Positions 42,067-51,202 of a stretch of DNA of 64,000 nucleotides are shown here, in pieces. This DNA comes from an uncultured Oscillospiraceae bacterium (lineage in GTDB: Bacteria; Bacillota; Clostridia; Oscillospirales; Oscillospiraceae): positions 1 to 64,000 of the forward strand of contig CANQMO010000006.1 of NCBI GenBank assembly GCA_947624985.1, in the 5' to 3' direction. How positions within the stretch are numbered: the first letter of the stretch is position 1; each line of letters opens with the position of its first letter. The notes beneath the pieces are model-generated. The model saw nothing but the letters and a program-made list of their open reading frames with translations. It was not told where the DNA came from and ran no database searches. The translations under genes and the position numbers were made by a program.

Positions 42067-42093
42067 GGACGGGCCGCGAAAAACGGCCCGTCC
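42067..42093 (-). terminator. Hairpin after the carrier-protein gene
   Basis: GGACGGGCCG...CGGCCCGTCC perfect 10-bp stem just beyond the carrier-protein stop; weak T-tract. Confidence 0.65.
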
Positions 42094-42101
42094 CAGGGGC
42101 G

Positions 42102-42326
42102 TTACTTCTTCAGGGACTGGATGAACTCGTAGATGGCCTGGGCGGAGTTGAAATTCTCCGGCTCCAGATCGGCCATGGAGATCTCTACGTCGAACTGGTC
42201 CATGATCTCGTTGACCAGGGCGGTGATGTCGAAGGAGCCCAGGATACCGTCGTCGATGAGGGCGGTCTCCGTCTCAAAATCCACGTCCGGGCGCAGGTCC
42301 TGCAATATTTCCATCAGATCTTCCAT
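42102..42326 (-). CDS. Acyl/peptidyl carrier protein
   Basis: 74-residue carrier protein that holds acyl or aminoacyl groups on 4'-phosphopantetheine. The attachment Ser is in DDGILGSFDITALVNEIMDQ; helices and acidic composition fit the ACP/DltC/PCP fold. It is not next to fatty-acid synthesis or dlt genes; the only close neighbour upstream is a hexapeptide acyltransferase, so it may be a dedicated carrier for modification of a surface glycan. Confidence 0.87.
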   Translation of the reverse strand: MEDLMEILQDLRPDVDFETETALIDDGILGSFDITALVNEIMDQFDVEISMADLEPENFNSAQAIYEFIQSLKK

Positions 42327-42360
42327 TGTTATCGTTCCTCCTCCGAAATGGATGGTATGG

Positions 42361-42927
42361 TCAGTTTTGGCCGGTGAGCTTTTTCTCCTGCTCCAGCAGG
42401 TACCGGCCGCGCTCCCTGAGCCGCCGGGCGGGAATGCCCGCGTACACGCCCCAGGGCTCCGTGGAGCGGTTGATGAGGCTCATGGCGCCGAAGGAACAGC
42501 CCTCCGCCATGCGCACGCCGGGCAGCACCACGCAGCCGGCGCCCAAAATGACGTGTTTTTCCATGGTGATGGGCGCCGATATCTCACGCCGGAAGGCGGC
42601 GGGGACGGTGGGGTTCGTAAGGCACACGCCGGAGTAGTCGTCGCTGGTGGCGTACAGGGTGCAGCGGGAGCTCATGCCGGCGAAGTCGCATATGGTCACG
42701 CCGGCCTTACCGGCGTAAAGCTCGCAGTTGGAGCTTATATGCACATAGCTGCCCACGGTGATCGCGCCGTTCAAGATGGTGAAATCGTCGATGAGCACAT
42801 GGCTGCCCAGACTGATCTGCTCCGGGGTATAGATACGGCAGGTACGGCTGACCAGCACCTGGCGGCCCAGGGCCTTGAAGCCCATCTCCTGGAGCTCTTT
42901 TTTACTGTAATAGGGGTCCAGCTTCAT
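42361..42927 (-). CDS. Left-handed beta-helix acyltransferase (hexapeptide repeat)
   Basis: 188-residue O- or N-acyltransferase with imperfect hexapeptide repeats (VLVSRTCRIYTPEQISLGSH, ILGAGCVVLPGVRMAEGCSF). PWGVYAGIPARRL is the usual end of the sugar O-acetyltransferase group. ATG at 42927 follows GAGGTG with seven-base spacing. The carrier-protein gene follows after 34 bases, suggesting a donor/transferase pair for acylating a sugar; this is inference from adjacency. Confidence 0.87.
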   Translation of the reverse strand: MKLDPYYSKKELQEMGFKALGRQVLVSRTCRIYTPEQISLGSHVLIDDFTILNGAITVGSYVHISSNCELYAGKAGVTICDFAGMSSRCTLYATSDDYSGVCLTNPTVPAAFRREISAPITMEKHVILGAGCVVLPGVRMAEGCSFGAMSLINRSTEPWGVYAGIPARRLRERGRYLLEQEKKLTGQN

Positions 42928-42979
42928 GGCGCACACCTCTTTTGCGTATCTTAGCACACTCCCCCGGCAGTTGCAACCG

Positions 42980-43795
42980 TCAAAACACCAGCCCTGTACT
43001 CAAAGGGTACTCATAATACTCCGCTCCGGCCAGGCCGTAGATACGCCCGGCGAAGCACAGCGTCCCGTCCCCGCCGAACCATATCCGATCGGTCTGGGTG
43101 TTGTCGGGTGAGGTGGTACGGTCCCGCTGGCCCTGGAAAAACGCCGCGTCGGCGATCCCCTCGCCGGTGCCGAACTGGCGGGTGAACTCGTCGCCCAGCA
43201 GGGCCTGCTGCAAATTTCTGAGCTCGTTTTCGTCCTGGCCCAGCAGCGCCAGAAGCTCCGGCCCTGTCAGCGCCTGGCCGGAGAGCAGGTCCAGATTGTA
43301 GGGCGTGTACTCCGTCCAGTCATTGGGCCCGCCCTGGATCATCACCACGCTCAGTATCCGCCCGCCGGCGCCCTTGGCGGCCTCATAGTGAAGATCACAC
43401 AGGGGGTCCTCCGCCACGGAGGAAAACGCGCTGTCGATGGCGGCGTTTATCTCCTCCGCGCCGGGGCAGTCCAGCGTGATCCGGGGCAGCGCATGCCCGC
43501 CCGGCTGCGGGGCCTCCACGCACTCGTCCACGGTCAGGGCGGTGAAGTCGGGCAGGTCCGCCGGGGCGGGCACGTCCTCGGTGGAGATGGTGCCGTCGCC
43601 TATGGCGGCGCCCTCCCCGTAGGCCGGGTCCTCCGGCGCGTTCTGGGGCGCCATGGGGTCCTCCGGATCGGGCGTGACGGCCGCGCCGCCGCCCTCGATC
43701 TGCCGGCGGATGTCCGTCAGCGCGTCCTCCACGCCGCACGCCGCCAGCAGGCACACGCACAGCGCCAGCGCAAGGATGGGGATATATCGTCTCAT
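42980..43795 (-). CDS. Lipoprotein with RsiV/DUF3298-like C-terminus
   Basis: 271 residues. Lipobox MRRYIPILALALCVCLLAA-C, a Pro/Asp/Glu-rich linker, then a folded region with PRITLDCPGAEEINAAIDSA and TPYNLDLLSGQALTGPELLA, resembling the DUF3298/RsiV-type domain that binds ligands such as lysozyme in relatives. ATG at 43795 with AAAGGAG nine bases upstream. It lies 17 bp after mutY. Extracellular role unknown. Confidence 0.72.
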   Translation of the reverse strand: MRRYIPILALALCVCLLAACGVEDALTDIRRQIEGGGAAVTPDPEDPMAPQNAPEDPAYGEGAAIGDGTISTEDVPAPADLPDFTALTVDECVEAPQPGGHALPRITLDCPGAEEINAAIDSAFSSVAEDPLCDLHYEAAKGAGGRILSVVMIQGGPNDWTEYTPYNLDLLSGQALTGPELLALLGQDENELRNLQQALLGDEFTRQFGTGEGIADAAFFQGQRDRTTSPDNTQTDRIWFGGDGTLCFAGRIYGLAGAEYYEYPLSTGLVF

Positions 43796-43812
43796 GAAAG
43801 AAAACTCCTTTC

Positions 43813-44853
43813 TCATTTCATAAGGGCTTTGTATGCCCGGAAAGCGGACGGGACGGGATAGCCCTCCGCCCGCTGGGCGCTGTCCGTCCAGACGAACCGG
43901 TCCGGCGCGGCGGCGCATTTTATATACCAGCCGGTCATGTGCCACTCCAGGTGGGTGAAGATATGCACGGCCTGGCCGCAGGGGGCGGCCTCCTCCGGGG
44001 CGCAGCCCCAGGCCGCCGCCTGGCGGAGCGCTTGGCTCCGGGTGAGGGCGCCCTCCACATTGGGGAATTCCCACAGCCCGGCCAGCAGCCCCTTATCGGG
44101 CCGTCTGACCAGGGCGATACGCCCGTTCCGCTCCAGCAGGAACACCGTCCTGCGCTGGACCCGCCGGGGCGCCTTGTAAGGCATGACGGGCCAGTCCGTC
44201 TCCCGCCCGGCCCTGTGGGCGGCGCAGCGGTCCGCCAGCGGGCACGCCTCGCAGTCCGGGGTGCCCGGCAGGCACACCGTCTCTCCCAGCTCCATGAGGG
44301 CGGAGGTGAATTCCCCGCATTTCCCCCCCGCCGGGTACTGCCGCCGCAGCGCCTCCCGGAAGGCGTCCTTCACCTTCCGCTCCCCAATGCTGTCCGCACA
44401 GCAGGTGAGCCGGGCGCAGATACGCAGCACGTTCCCGTCCACCGCGGGCTCCGGCAGGCCGAAGGCGATGGAGGCCACCGCTCCGGCGGTGTACTCTCCG
44501 ACGCCCGGCAGGGACCGCAGGGCCTTCACATCCGCGGGAAGCGCCCCGCCGTACCGCTCCGTCACAAGAATGGCGGCCCGGCGCAGGTTCCGGGCCCGGG
44601 AGTAGTAGCCCAGACCCTCCCACAGCTTCAGCACCGCCTCCTCCGGGGCGGCGGCCAGATCCGCCAGGGTGGGCAGGGCGGCCATGAACCGCTCAAAGTA
44701 TCCCCGGGCCGCCTCGATACGGGTCTGCTGGAGCATGATCTCCGACACCCACACCCGATAGGGCGTCGGATCCCGCCGCCAGGGCAGATCCCGGGCGTTG
44801 GCCTCGTACCAGGGGACGAGGACCTCCGCCATCGTCTCCGGAAGCTTCTCCAC
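43813..44853 (-). CDS. mutY: A/G-specific adenine glycosylase
   Basis: 346-residue base-excision enzyme that removes adenine opposite 8-oxoguanine. The helix-hairpin-helix glycosylase domain shows VSEIMLQQTRIEAARGYFER, LPGVGEYTAGAVASIAFG with catalytic Asp in VDGNVLRICARL, and the [4Fe-4S] Cys set (CLPGTPDCEACPLADRC). The C-terminal NUDIX-like domain recognises 8-oxoG (VFLLERNGRIALVRRPDKGL). The GTG start at 44853 is preferred, six bases after AAGGGGG; the earlier GTG at 44859 lies against the ribosome site. Confidence 0.95.
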   Translation of the reverse strand: MEKLPETMAEVLVPWYEANARDLPWRRDPTPYRVWVSEIMLQQTRIEAARGYFERFMAALPTLADLAAAPEEAVLKLWEGLGYYSRARNLRRAAILVTERYGGALPADVKALRSLPGVGEYTAGAVASIAFGLPEPAVDGNVLRICARLTCCADSIGERKVKDAFREALRRQYPAGGKCGEFTSALMELGETVCLPGTPDCEACPLADRCAAHRAGRETDWPVMPYKAPRRVQRRTVFLLERNGRIALVRRPDKGLLAGLWEFPNVEGALTRSQALRQAAAWGCAPEEAAPCGQAVHIFTHLEWHMTGWYIKCAAAPDRFVWTDSAQRAEGYPVPSAFRAYKALMK

Positions 44854-44983
44854 GCGCACCCCCCTTTCCCGTCCCTATTAAATCACGTCCGCTCCGTCCG
44901 GTCAAGCGGGATACGGGCGGGCCGGGTCCGTATCTGCGCAAAAAGCGGCCCGGCGGAGGGCCCGGATTTGTGCAATTCGGCGG

Positions 44984-45145
44984 TTGACAAAACCCGGCGG
45001 CAACTGTATCATTTTCAGATAGTGAACCACAATATGCAGTGTCTTTTTACCGATTCGCTTTCCGTCGGCAAGGCGCGACAGAACGATCCTTTACCTGGTC
45101 TCTTGCCGAACTGGCAGGGGCTTTTTTTTCTGCCCATTCATCCAC
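44984..45145 (+). promoter_or_regulatory. uraA promoter and attenuator-type leader
   Basis: TTGACA (44984-44989), 17 bp, TATCAT (45007-45012) start a leader of about 155 nt. GGCAAG (45067-45072) can pair with CTTGCC (45102-45107), which can instead take part in the short hairpin TGCC-gaac-TGGCA followed by GGGGC and T8 (45121-45129). This is the usual antiterminator/terminator design. I see no match to the PyrR-binding or purine-riboswitch consensus, so the effector is unknown. Confidence 0.6.
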
Positions 45146-45173
45146 AAAATCATACATATAAAAGGAGAGAGCG

Positions 45174-46541
45174 ATGAATCTTATCTATGGGATCAAGGAC
45201 AAGCCGAAATTTGGCCAGGTCGTGCTGTTCGCCATCCAGCAGCTTCTGGCGATCATGGCCGCCACCATCGCGGTGCCAGCCGTTGTCAACTCCGGCTGCG
45301 GCACGGCGCTGACCGCCTCCGCCGCCATCTTTGGCGCCGGTATGGGCACCTTCGTGTACCTGATTTTCACCAAGAGTGCCAGCCCCGTGTTTCTGGGGTC
45401 CTCCTTCGCGTTCATCGGCTCCATGATGAGCGCCTTTTCCGGCGCGGCCAGTATGGCGGTGGGCTACTGGGGCCTGATCATCGGCGCGTTTATGGCGGGC
45501 GCGGTGTATGTGGTGCTGGCCATCGTCATCAAGGTCTGCGGCGTGGCGTGGATCAACAAGCTCATGCCCCCGGTCATCATCGGGCCCACCGTGGCCATCA
45601 TCGGTCTGTCTCTGGCGGGCAACGCCGTGGGCGATCTGACCAGCTCCAGCGTGGAGGGCGGCTCGGTCTATGTGGCCATCGTCTGCGGCCTGGTGACCCT
45701 GGCGGCCACCATCCTGGCCTCCACCTACGGCAAGAAGATGGTCCGCATGGTCCCCTTCATCATCGGCATCCTGGCCGGCTACGCCTGCGCCAGCCTGTTC
45801 GCTCTGCTGGGCTACACCACCGGCAACCCGGCGTTCAAGGTCATCAATTATGACGCTCTGGCCAATGTGGGCTTCGTGGCGGCTCCCGACTTTACCTTCC
45901 TGCTGGGCGGCAGTCTCAAGGACATCACCCCCACTTATCTTCTCACCCTGTTCACCGCCTATGTACCGGTGGCCTTCGTGGTGTTCGCGGAGCATTTGGC
46001 GGACCACAAGAACCTGAGCTCCATCATCGGCACCGACCTGCTGGAGACGCCCGGCCTGACCCGGACCCTGCTGGGCGACGGTGTGGGCTCCATGGTGGGC
46101 GCGGTCTTTGGCGGCTGCCCCAATACCACCTACGGCGAGTCCATCGCCTGCGTGGCCATCACCCGCAACGCCTCCACCGTCAGTATCTGGGGCGCGGCGG
46201 TGCTGTGTATCATCGTCAGCTTCATCTCCCCGCTGATGGCCTTTTTGCAGACCATCCCCTCCTGCGTCATGGGCGGCGTGTGCGTGGCGCTGTACGGCTT
46301 CATCGCCATGAGCGGCTTCAAAATGCTCCAGGGCGTGGACCTGAACAAGAACCGCAACCTGTTCGTGGCGTCCATCATCTTCATCACCGGCGTGGGCGGC
46401 CTGTCCGTCAGCTTCGGCGCGGTGGAGATCCGTACCGTGGCCTGCTCCCTGATCCTGGGTATCCTGGCCAATGTGATGCTCTCCAAGGAGAAGGACGAGC
46501 AGACGGTCCCGGCGGAGAACGGAACGGAAGGGACGAAATGA
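45174..46541 (+). CDS. uraA: Uracil-xanthine permease family transporter (UraA-like)
   Basis: 455-residue nucleobase:cation symporter with about 14 helices. The family signature PVIIGPTVAIIGLSLAGNAV is present, as are the two substrate Glu segments AEHLADHKNLSSIIG and GCPNTTYGESIACVAITRN, closer to uracil than to purine permeases. ATG follows AAGGAGAGAGCG. It is single-gene, behind a structured leader and closed by the hairpin at 46589-46619, consistent with control by nucleotide level. Confidence 0.92.
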   Translation: MNLIYGIKDKPKFGQVVLFAIQQLLAIMAATIAVPAVVNSGCGTALTASAAIFGAGMGTFVYLIFTKSASPVFLGSSFAFIGSMMSAFSGAASMAVGYWGLIIGAFMAGAVYVVLAIVIKVCGVAWINKLMPPVIIGPTVAIIGLSLAGNAVGDLTSSSVEGGSVYVAIVCGLVTLAATILASTYGKKMVRMVPFIIGILAGYACASLFALLGYTTGNPAFKVINYDALANVGFVAAPDFTFLLGGSLKDITPTYLLTLFTAYVPVAFVVFAEHLADHKNLSSIIGTDLLETPGLTRTLLGDGVGSMVGAVFGGCPNTTYGESIACVAITRNASTVSIWGAAVLCIIVSFISPLMAFLQTIPSCVMGGVCVALYGFIAMSGFKMLQGVDLNKNRNLFVASIIFITGVGGLSVSFGAVEIRTVACSLILGILANVMLSKEKDEQTVPAENGTEGTK

Positions 46542-46583
46542 GTTCCCCGGTCCGGCCCGCTGGCCAGACCCGGCAGAGTATGA

Positions 46584-46619
46584 TATAATGGCCAGCGGCG
46601 ACATGCCGCTGGCCATTTT
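46584..46619 (+). terminator. Hairpin between uraA and trmO, with overlapping -10 sequence
   Basis: TGGCCAGCGGC/GCCGCTGGCCA perfect 11-bp stem (46589-46615) followed by TTTT. A TATAAT (46584-46589) touches its 5' side, so it could also be the -10 of a promoter whose transcript begins with the hairpin. Confidence 0.65.
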
Positions 46620-46631
46620 CAGGAGGATCAC

Positions 46632-47342
46632 ATGCTGGAGGAAAGACGGCTCATCGAGCCCATTGCCCATATCGAGACGGACCTGTCCACCAAGTTCGGC
46701 CTGCCCCGGCAGAGCGGACTGGCGCCGGCCCTGCGGGCCCGGATGGTGTTTGGACCGAAATACCGGGACCCGGTGGCCTTCCGGGGGCTGGAGGGTTTTT
46801 CCCATATCTGGCTGATCTGGGGCTTTTCGGCCAACGAGCGGGACGGCTTTGCCGCCACGGTGAAGCCCCCCAGACTGGGAGGCAACAGGCGCATGGGCGT
46901 TTTTGCCACCCGGTCCCCCTACCGGCCCAACGGTCTGGGGCTGTCCTGCGTGGAGCTCGTGGCGCTCACGCGGGACGAGAAGCTGGGCCCGGTGCTGACC
47001 GTTGCCGGCGCGGATCTGATGGACGGCACGCCCATCTATGACGTGAAGCCTTATCTGCCCTATACCGACAGCCGTCCCGGGGCGGTGGGCGGCTTCGCGG
47101 AGGATGTGCTGGACTACGCTCTGGAGGTGGATTTCCCTCCGGCGCTGCTCTCGCGCATACCGGAGGACAGGCGGGAGGCGCTGCTGGAGCTGCTGGCCCA
47201 GGACCCCCGCCCGGCCTACATCGACGATCCCGCCCGGCGGTACGGGTTCAACTATCTCACATTCGACGTGCGCTTCACCGTGGCGGACGGCCGGCTGACG
47301 GTGGTGGACGTTGTAGACCTGCAAAAGGAGAACGCTCTATGA
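46632..47342 (+). CDS. trmO: tRNA (adenine-N6)-methyltransferase TrmO (TsaA-like)
   Basis: 236 residues. It adds a methyl group to t6A37 in certain tRNAs using AdoMet. The fold is a beta-barrel of the TsaA/YaeB family: IAHIETDLSTKFGLPRQSGL at the N-terminus, LEGFSHIWLIWGF and the key RPNGLGLSCVELV, then GTPIYDVKPYLPYTDS. AGGAGG precedes ATG. Its stop overlaps the next ATG (ATGA), tying it to the ACT-domain gene. Confidence 0.93.
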   Translation: MLEERRLIEPIAHIETDLSTKFGLPRQSGLAPALRARMVFGPKYRDPVAFRGLEGFSHIWLIWGFSANERDGFAATVKPPRLGGNRRMGVFATRSPYRPNGLGLSCVELVALTRDEKLGPVLTVAGADLMDGTPIYDVKPYLPYTDSRPGAVGGFAEDVLDYALEVDFPPALLSRIPEDRREALLELLAQDPRPAYIDDPARRYGFNYLTFDVRFTVADGRLTVVDVVDLQKENAL

Positions 47343-47608
47343 AAGCCATCGTATCCGTATTTTCCAAGGACCGTATCGGTATCATCGCGGACGTTTGCAC
47401 GGTGCTGGCCCGGATGAAGGTGAACGTGCTGGACCTGAGCCAGACCATCATGGACGGGGTGTTCACCATGGTCATGCTGGTGGACACCGCCACCTCCGCG
47501 CTGACCTTCGACCAGATCCAGACCACCCTGACCGAACAGGGCCGGGCCATGGACCTGAACATCCGTATCCAGCGCAAGGACATCTTCGACGCCATGCACC
47601 AGATATAA
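47339..47608 (+). CDS. ACT-domain protein, UPF0237
   Basis: 89-residue single ACT domain (MKAIVSVFSKDRIGIIADVC, NVLDLSQTIMDGVFTMVMLV), a small-molecule-binding regulatory module. It is almost always next to a UPF0210/DUF711 gene, as here (21-base gap), and a regulatory-subunit role is assumed from this conservation. Confidence 0.93.
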   Translation: MKAIVSVFSKDRIGIIADVCTVLARMKVNVLDLSQTIMDGVFTMVMLVDTATSALTFDQIQTTLTEQGRAMDLNIRIQRKDIFDAMHQI

Positions 47609-47629
47609 TGATCATTACGAGGTGACGGC

Positions 47630-48988
47630 ATGCTGAACACCATAGACATTTTACAGACTCTGGACATGCTGGACCGGCAACATCTGGACATCCGCACGGT
47701 CACCATGGGTGTGAATCTGCTGGACTGCGCCGGCGGGGACATCGACGCCTGCGCCCGGCGCGTCTACGATAAGATATGCCGCCGGGCGGAGAAGCTGCTG
47801 CCTGTGACAAGGGGTATCGAGGCGGAGCTCGGCATCCCCATCGTCAACAAGCGTATCTCCGTGACCCCCATCGCCATGGTGGCCCAGGCCAGCGGCGCCG
47901 CGGACTATACCCCCGTGGCCATGGCCATGGACCGGGCGGCCAAGACCTGCGGCGTGGACTTCATCGGCGGGTTCTCCGCCCTGGTGCAAAAGGGCTTCAC
48001 CGACGGGGACCGGAAGCTGGTGGAGAGCATCCCCCGGGCCCTGGCGGAGACGGATCTGGTGTGCGCCAGCGTGAACGTGGGCTCCACCAAGGCGGGTATC
48101 AACATGGACGCGGTGGCGGCCATGGGCCGGATCGTGAAGGCCACCGCCGCCGCCACGGCGGACCGGGGCAGTATCGGCTGCGCCAAGCTGGTGGTGTTTT
48201 GCAACGCGGTGGAGGATAATCCCTTCATGGCCGGCGCCTTTCACGGGCCGGGAGAGCCGGAGTGCGCCGTCAATGTGGGCGTGTCCGGTCCCGGCGTGGT
48301 GTACAGCGCCTTGCAGGGGGTGCGGGGCAAGAGCTTTGACGAGGTGGCGGAGCTGGTGAAAAAGACCGCCTTCCGTATCACCCGCATGGGCCAGCTGGTG
48401 GCCCGGACGGCCTCGGAGCGGCTGGGGGTGCCCTTTGGGGTGGTGGACCTGTCCTTGGCGCCCACCCCGGCGGTGGGGGACAGCGTGGCCCGGATATTGG
48501 AGGAGATGGGCCTTGCGGTCTGCGGCGCCCACGGCACCACGGCGGCTCTGGCCCTTTTGAACGACGCGGTGAAAAAGGGCGGCCTGATGGCCTCCGGCCG
48601 GGTGGGCGGCCTGTCCGGGGCCTTTATCCCGGTCAGCGAGGACGAGGGCATGATCGCCGCGGCCCGGGCCGGGACGCTGACGGTGGATAAGCTGGAGGCC
48701 ATGACCAGCGTCTGCTCCGTGGGGCTGGACATGATCGCCGTGCCCGGGGACACCCCGGCGGAGACCATCGCCGCCATCATCGCCGACGAGGCGGCCATCG
48801 GCATGGTCAACAACAAGACCACCGCCGTGCGGCTCATCCCCGCGGCGGGCTGCCGGGTGGGGGACAGCGTGGACTTCGGCGGACTTCTGGGCACCGCCCC
48901 CATCATGCCGGTCCACCCGGAGAGCGCCGCCGCCTTCATCGCCCGGGGCGGACACATCCCCGCGCCTCTGCACAGCCTGAAAAATTGA
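47630..48988 (+). CDS. PFL-family / UPF0210 (DUF711) protein
   Basis: 452-residue protein distantly related to pyruvate formate-lyase-type barrels. Conserved stretches include [40 protein letters not shown] and [16 protein letters not shown]. The glycyl-radical loop of true PFL is not visible. The enzymatic role is unknown. It is paired with the ACT protein upstream and ended by a strong bidirectional terminator. Confidence 0.92.
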   Translation: MLNTIDILQTLDMLDRQHLDIRTVTMGVNLLDCAGGDIDACARRVYDKICRRAEKLLPVTRGIEAELGIPIVNKRISVTPIAMVAQASGAADYTPVAMAMDRAAKTCGVDFIGGFSALVQKGFTDGDRKLVESIPRALAETDLVCASVNVGSTKAGINMDAVAAMGRIVKATAAATADRGSIGCAKLVVFCNAVEDNPFMAGAFHGPGEPECAVNVGVSGPGVVYSALQGVRGKSFDEVAELVKKTAFRITRMGQLVARTASERLGVPFGVVDLSLAPTPAVGDSVARILEEMGLAVCGAHGTTAALALLNDAVKKGGLMASGRVGGLSGAFIPVSEDEGMIAAARAGTLTVDKLEAMTSVCSVGLDMIAVPGDTPAETIAAIIADEAAIGMVNNKTTAVRLIPAAGCRVGDSVDFGGLLGTAPIMPVHPESAAAFIARGGHIPAPLHSLKN

Positions 48989-48989
48989 A

Positions 48990-49034
48990 GAAAAAGCGGG
49001 CGTGCCACCCAGGGAGGCACGCCCGCTTCATTTA
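48990..49034. terminator. Bidirectional terminator
   Basis: AAGCGGGCGTGCC-acccaggga-GGCACGCCCGCTT between convergent genes, with an A-rich left flank and a TTT run on the right. Confidence 0.9.
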
Positions 49035-49042
49035 ATAACCGG

Positions 49043-49630
49043 TCAGTCCAGCACGACCTGACTGAGCCACCGGGGGATCAGCGCACCGTCGGACGCGCCC
49101 TCCGGGCAGACGCCGGTCACACAGCCGAAAGACCCGTCGCCCGCTTTCAGCACATAATATACCGACTGCCCGTCGCTGTCGATCCAGTCCGCGAACAGGC
49201 TGCCGAGATCATCCGTGGCGAATCCCACGGCCTGGGGAACGGCGCCGCGCGCCAGGTCCGAGGCGGCGAACGCCTCCAGATCCGCCGGCATCGAAGTCCC
49301 CGCCGCCGCAAAGTACTCCGCCCCATAACGGTAGGCGGTGACGCGCGTGTTTCCCCTGACGAAGGTGACGGTGCGCGGGGCGTCCGGCCCGGCGACCTCC
49401 TCCGGGACCATGGTAAAGCCCTGGGGCAGATAAAACCGGCCCACGCCCTCCGCCACATATTCCTGGGGGGCGTTCGGGTCCGCCGTCTCGTTGGGAGCCG
49501 GCGTGCGCACGGCTTCGGCGGCCTCTTCCAGAGGCATGGGGGCCGCCGCCGGTCCGCTGTCCTCGGCACATCCGCTCAGCAGCGCGCCGCACAGACAAAA
49601 AACCAACAGGATCGGGAGACTCTTTTTCAT
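49043..49630 (-). CDS. Lipoprotein of unknown function
   Basis: 195 residues. Lipobox MKKSLPILLVFCLCGALLSG-C, a low-complexity acidic linker, then a compact domain (VGRFYLPQGFTMVPEEV ... TVTFVRGNTRVTAYRYGAEY ... VYYVLKAGDGSFGCVTGVC). No family recognised. ATG with GGAG about eight bases upstream; probably monocistronic. Confidence 0.75.
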   Translation of the reverse strand: MKKSLPILLVFCLCGALLSGCAEDSGPAAAPMPLEEAAEAVRTPAPNETADPNAPQEYVAEGVGRFYLPQGFTMVPEEVAGPDAPRTVTFVRGNTRVTAYRYGAEYFAAAGTSMPADLEAFAASDLARGAVPQAVGFATDDLGSLFADWIDSDGQSVYYVLKAGDGSFGCVTGVCPEGASDGALIPRWLSQVVLD

Positions 49631-49815
49631 TCTGTATCTCCTTTCCGGGACCGCAGGCCGCCGGATATGTCCGCATTATACAGCACAGGGGGATATTTGT
49701 AAATAATTTGGAAAAAGTTTCCTATTTTTGAAACATCATGCGTATAATTTGCGGTGGTTTGGGACAGAATAGGCCGTGCAAGACCATTTAGTCTGATCGA
49801 AAAGGAGTCTTTTTC

Positions 49816-50028
49816 ATGGTCATCGACAGGATAGCTCTGATCCTTGCCATCATCGGCGGACTGAACTGGGGCAGCGTGGGTCTGTTCCGGTTCGATATCG
49901 TCGCGTGGATCTTTGGCGGGCAGACCAATCCGGTGAGCCGGGTGGTCTACACGCTGGTGGGTCTGGCGGCGCTGTGGTGCATTTCGCTGCTGTTCCGCGC
50001 CCGGGACGAGGCGGACGAAGAGGCGTAA
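49816..50028 (+). CDS. DUF378 small membrane protein
   Basis: 70 residues, two transmembrane helices. The DUF378 signature is at the N-terminus (IALILAIIGGLNWGSVGLFR, FDIVAWIFGG). AAGGAG precedes ATG with good spacing. Function unknown; commonly a standalone gene. Confidence 0.9.
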   Translation: MVIDRIALILAIIGGLNWGSVGLFRFDIVAWIFGGQTNPVSRVVYTLVGLAALWCISLLFRARDEADEEA

Positions 50029-50049
50029 ATGCGCCGTAAAAATGAATGA

Positions 50050-50086
50050 GACCGGGGCCCGTCAGGGTCCCGGTCCGGTATATTTT
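50050..50086 (+). terminator. Terminator after the DUF378 gene
   Basis: GACCGGGGCCC-gtca-GGGTCCCGGTC stem with one G-T pair, then CGGTATATTTT; lies between convergent genes. Confidence 0.75.
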
Positions 50087-50091
50087 GGGAT

Positions 50092-50511
50092 TCACTCGGT
50101 CTTGCCGTCCTCGCCGGTCAGCTCGAACTCCAGGGTCTCGCCGCAGGCGGGACAGTCGATGGAGCCCTGGGCCAGATCGCTCTCGCTGAAAGTCACGGTC
50201 TCGCCGCAGGCGGGGCACTTGACGTCGTAATAGACGGTCTTGCCGTCCCAGTCCTCGATCTCCAGGTCCTCGTTGTCCTCGTCGTCCGGCTGGCCGAAGA
50301 GGATATCCTCCACATCGGACAGATCGTCGCTGACGGCGTCCAGCCCGTCGGCGAGCTCCGCTACGTCCCCGGCCAGGTCCTCCTGATCCAGCGCCAGATC
50401 CTCCAGCACGTCTAGGATGGCGGCCAGCAGCTTGCCCTCTTTGGTAGCGGCGTCTATGCCGTAGCCCTCGGCCAGGCCCTTCAGGTACGCGACTTTTTCA
50501 GAAGTGGTCAT
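50092..50511 (-). CDS. CD1247-type N-terminal domain + zinc-ribbon protein
   Basis: 139 residues. The N-terminal helical part (MTTSEKVAYLKGLAEGYGID ... LLAAILDVLEDLALDQEDLA) matches a conserved Clostridia small-protein domain. The C-terminal ribbon has two CPAC pairs (VKCPACGETVTF, IDCPACGETLEF). Very acidic. Likely cytosolic; function unknown. Follows efp by 50 bp in the same direction. Confidence 0.82.
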   Translation of the reverse strand: MTTSEKVAYLKGLAEGYGIDAATKEGKLLAAILDVLEDLALDQEDLAGDVAELADGLDAVSDDLSDVEDILFGQPDDEDNEDLEIEDWDGKTVYYDVKCPACGETVTFSESDLAQGSIDCPACGETLEFELTGEDGKTE

Positions 50512-50561
50512 AATGGCAAAAGCCTCCTTAAATGGGTCAGCTTATCCGCGGGCGCGAAGGC

Positions 50562-51125
50562 TCAGCCCTTGGCCCGGCCCAGATATTCGCCGGTGCGGGT
50601 GTCGATCTCGATGCGCTCGCCGGGCTCGATGAACAGCGGGACCTTGATCTCCGCGCCGGTCTCCAGGGTGGCGGGCTTGGTGGCGTTGGTGGCCGTGTTG
50701 CCGGCGAAGCCCGGGTCGGTCTCGGTGATCTCCAGGGTGACGAAGTTGGGGGGATCCACGGCGAACACCACGCCCTTGTAGGAGCTGATGGTGCAGACCT
50801 CGTTCTCCTTGACGAAGCGGAAGCCGTCGGACAGCTTGCTCTTGTCGATGGGGACGAGCTCATAGGTCTCGCCGTCCATGAAGTAGTAGATATCGCCGTC
50901 GGCATAGCTGTATTCCATGTTCTTGCGCTCCACATAGGCGTTTTCGAACTTCTGGGTGGGGTTGAAGGAGGTCTCCACCACGGCGCCGGTGATGACGTTC
51001 TTCATCTTGGTGCGCACAAAGGGGGAGCCCTTGCCGGGCTTGACGTGCTGGAACTCGATGACCTGCATGACCTGGCCGTCCATCTCGAAGGTCACGCCGT
51101 TGCGGAATTCGCCTGCTGAAATCAT
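50562..51125 (-). CDS. efp: Elongation factor P
   Basis: 187-residue, three-domain beta-barrel protein that relieves ribosome stalling at polyproline. The modification-site loop is KPGKGSPF with the tip Lys; the C-terminal signature [20 protein letters not shown] is complete. It follows an Xaa-Pro peptidase gene, the classic pepP-efp order in Firmicutes. Confidence 0.97.
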   Translation of the reverse strand: MISAGEFRNGVTFEMDGQVMQVIEFQHVKPGKGSPFVRTKMKNVITGAVVETSFNPTQKFENAYVERKNMEYSYADGDIYYFMDGETYELVPIDKSKLSDGFRFVKENEVCTISSYKGVVFAVDPPNFVTLEITETDPGFAGNTATNATKPATLETGAEIKVPLFIEPGERIEIDTRTGEYLGRAKG

Positions 51126-51202
51126 ATATTCATCCTCCGTTTGAGTGTTTGTTTCAACAACAAATCATTGTACAATAATTTTTCCTCTTTGACAACCCTC
51201 TT

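Noticed and set aside
42102..42326. DltC (D-alanyl carrier protein) assignment
   Set aside because: No dltA, dltB or dltD nearby; sequence alone does not separate DltC from other carrier proteins.
45019..45130. Purine riboswitch or PyrR site in the uraA leader
   Set aside because: Neither the purine aptamer core nor the PyrR binding-loop consensus could be found by eye; kept only as an unidentified attenuator.
45150..47324. 724-codon minus-strand frame opposite uraA and trmO
   Set aside because: His/Gly/Arg-rich antisense artefact across two recognisable genes and their intergenic hairpin.
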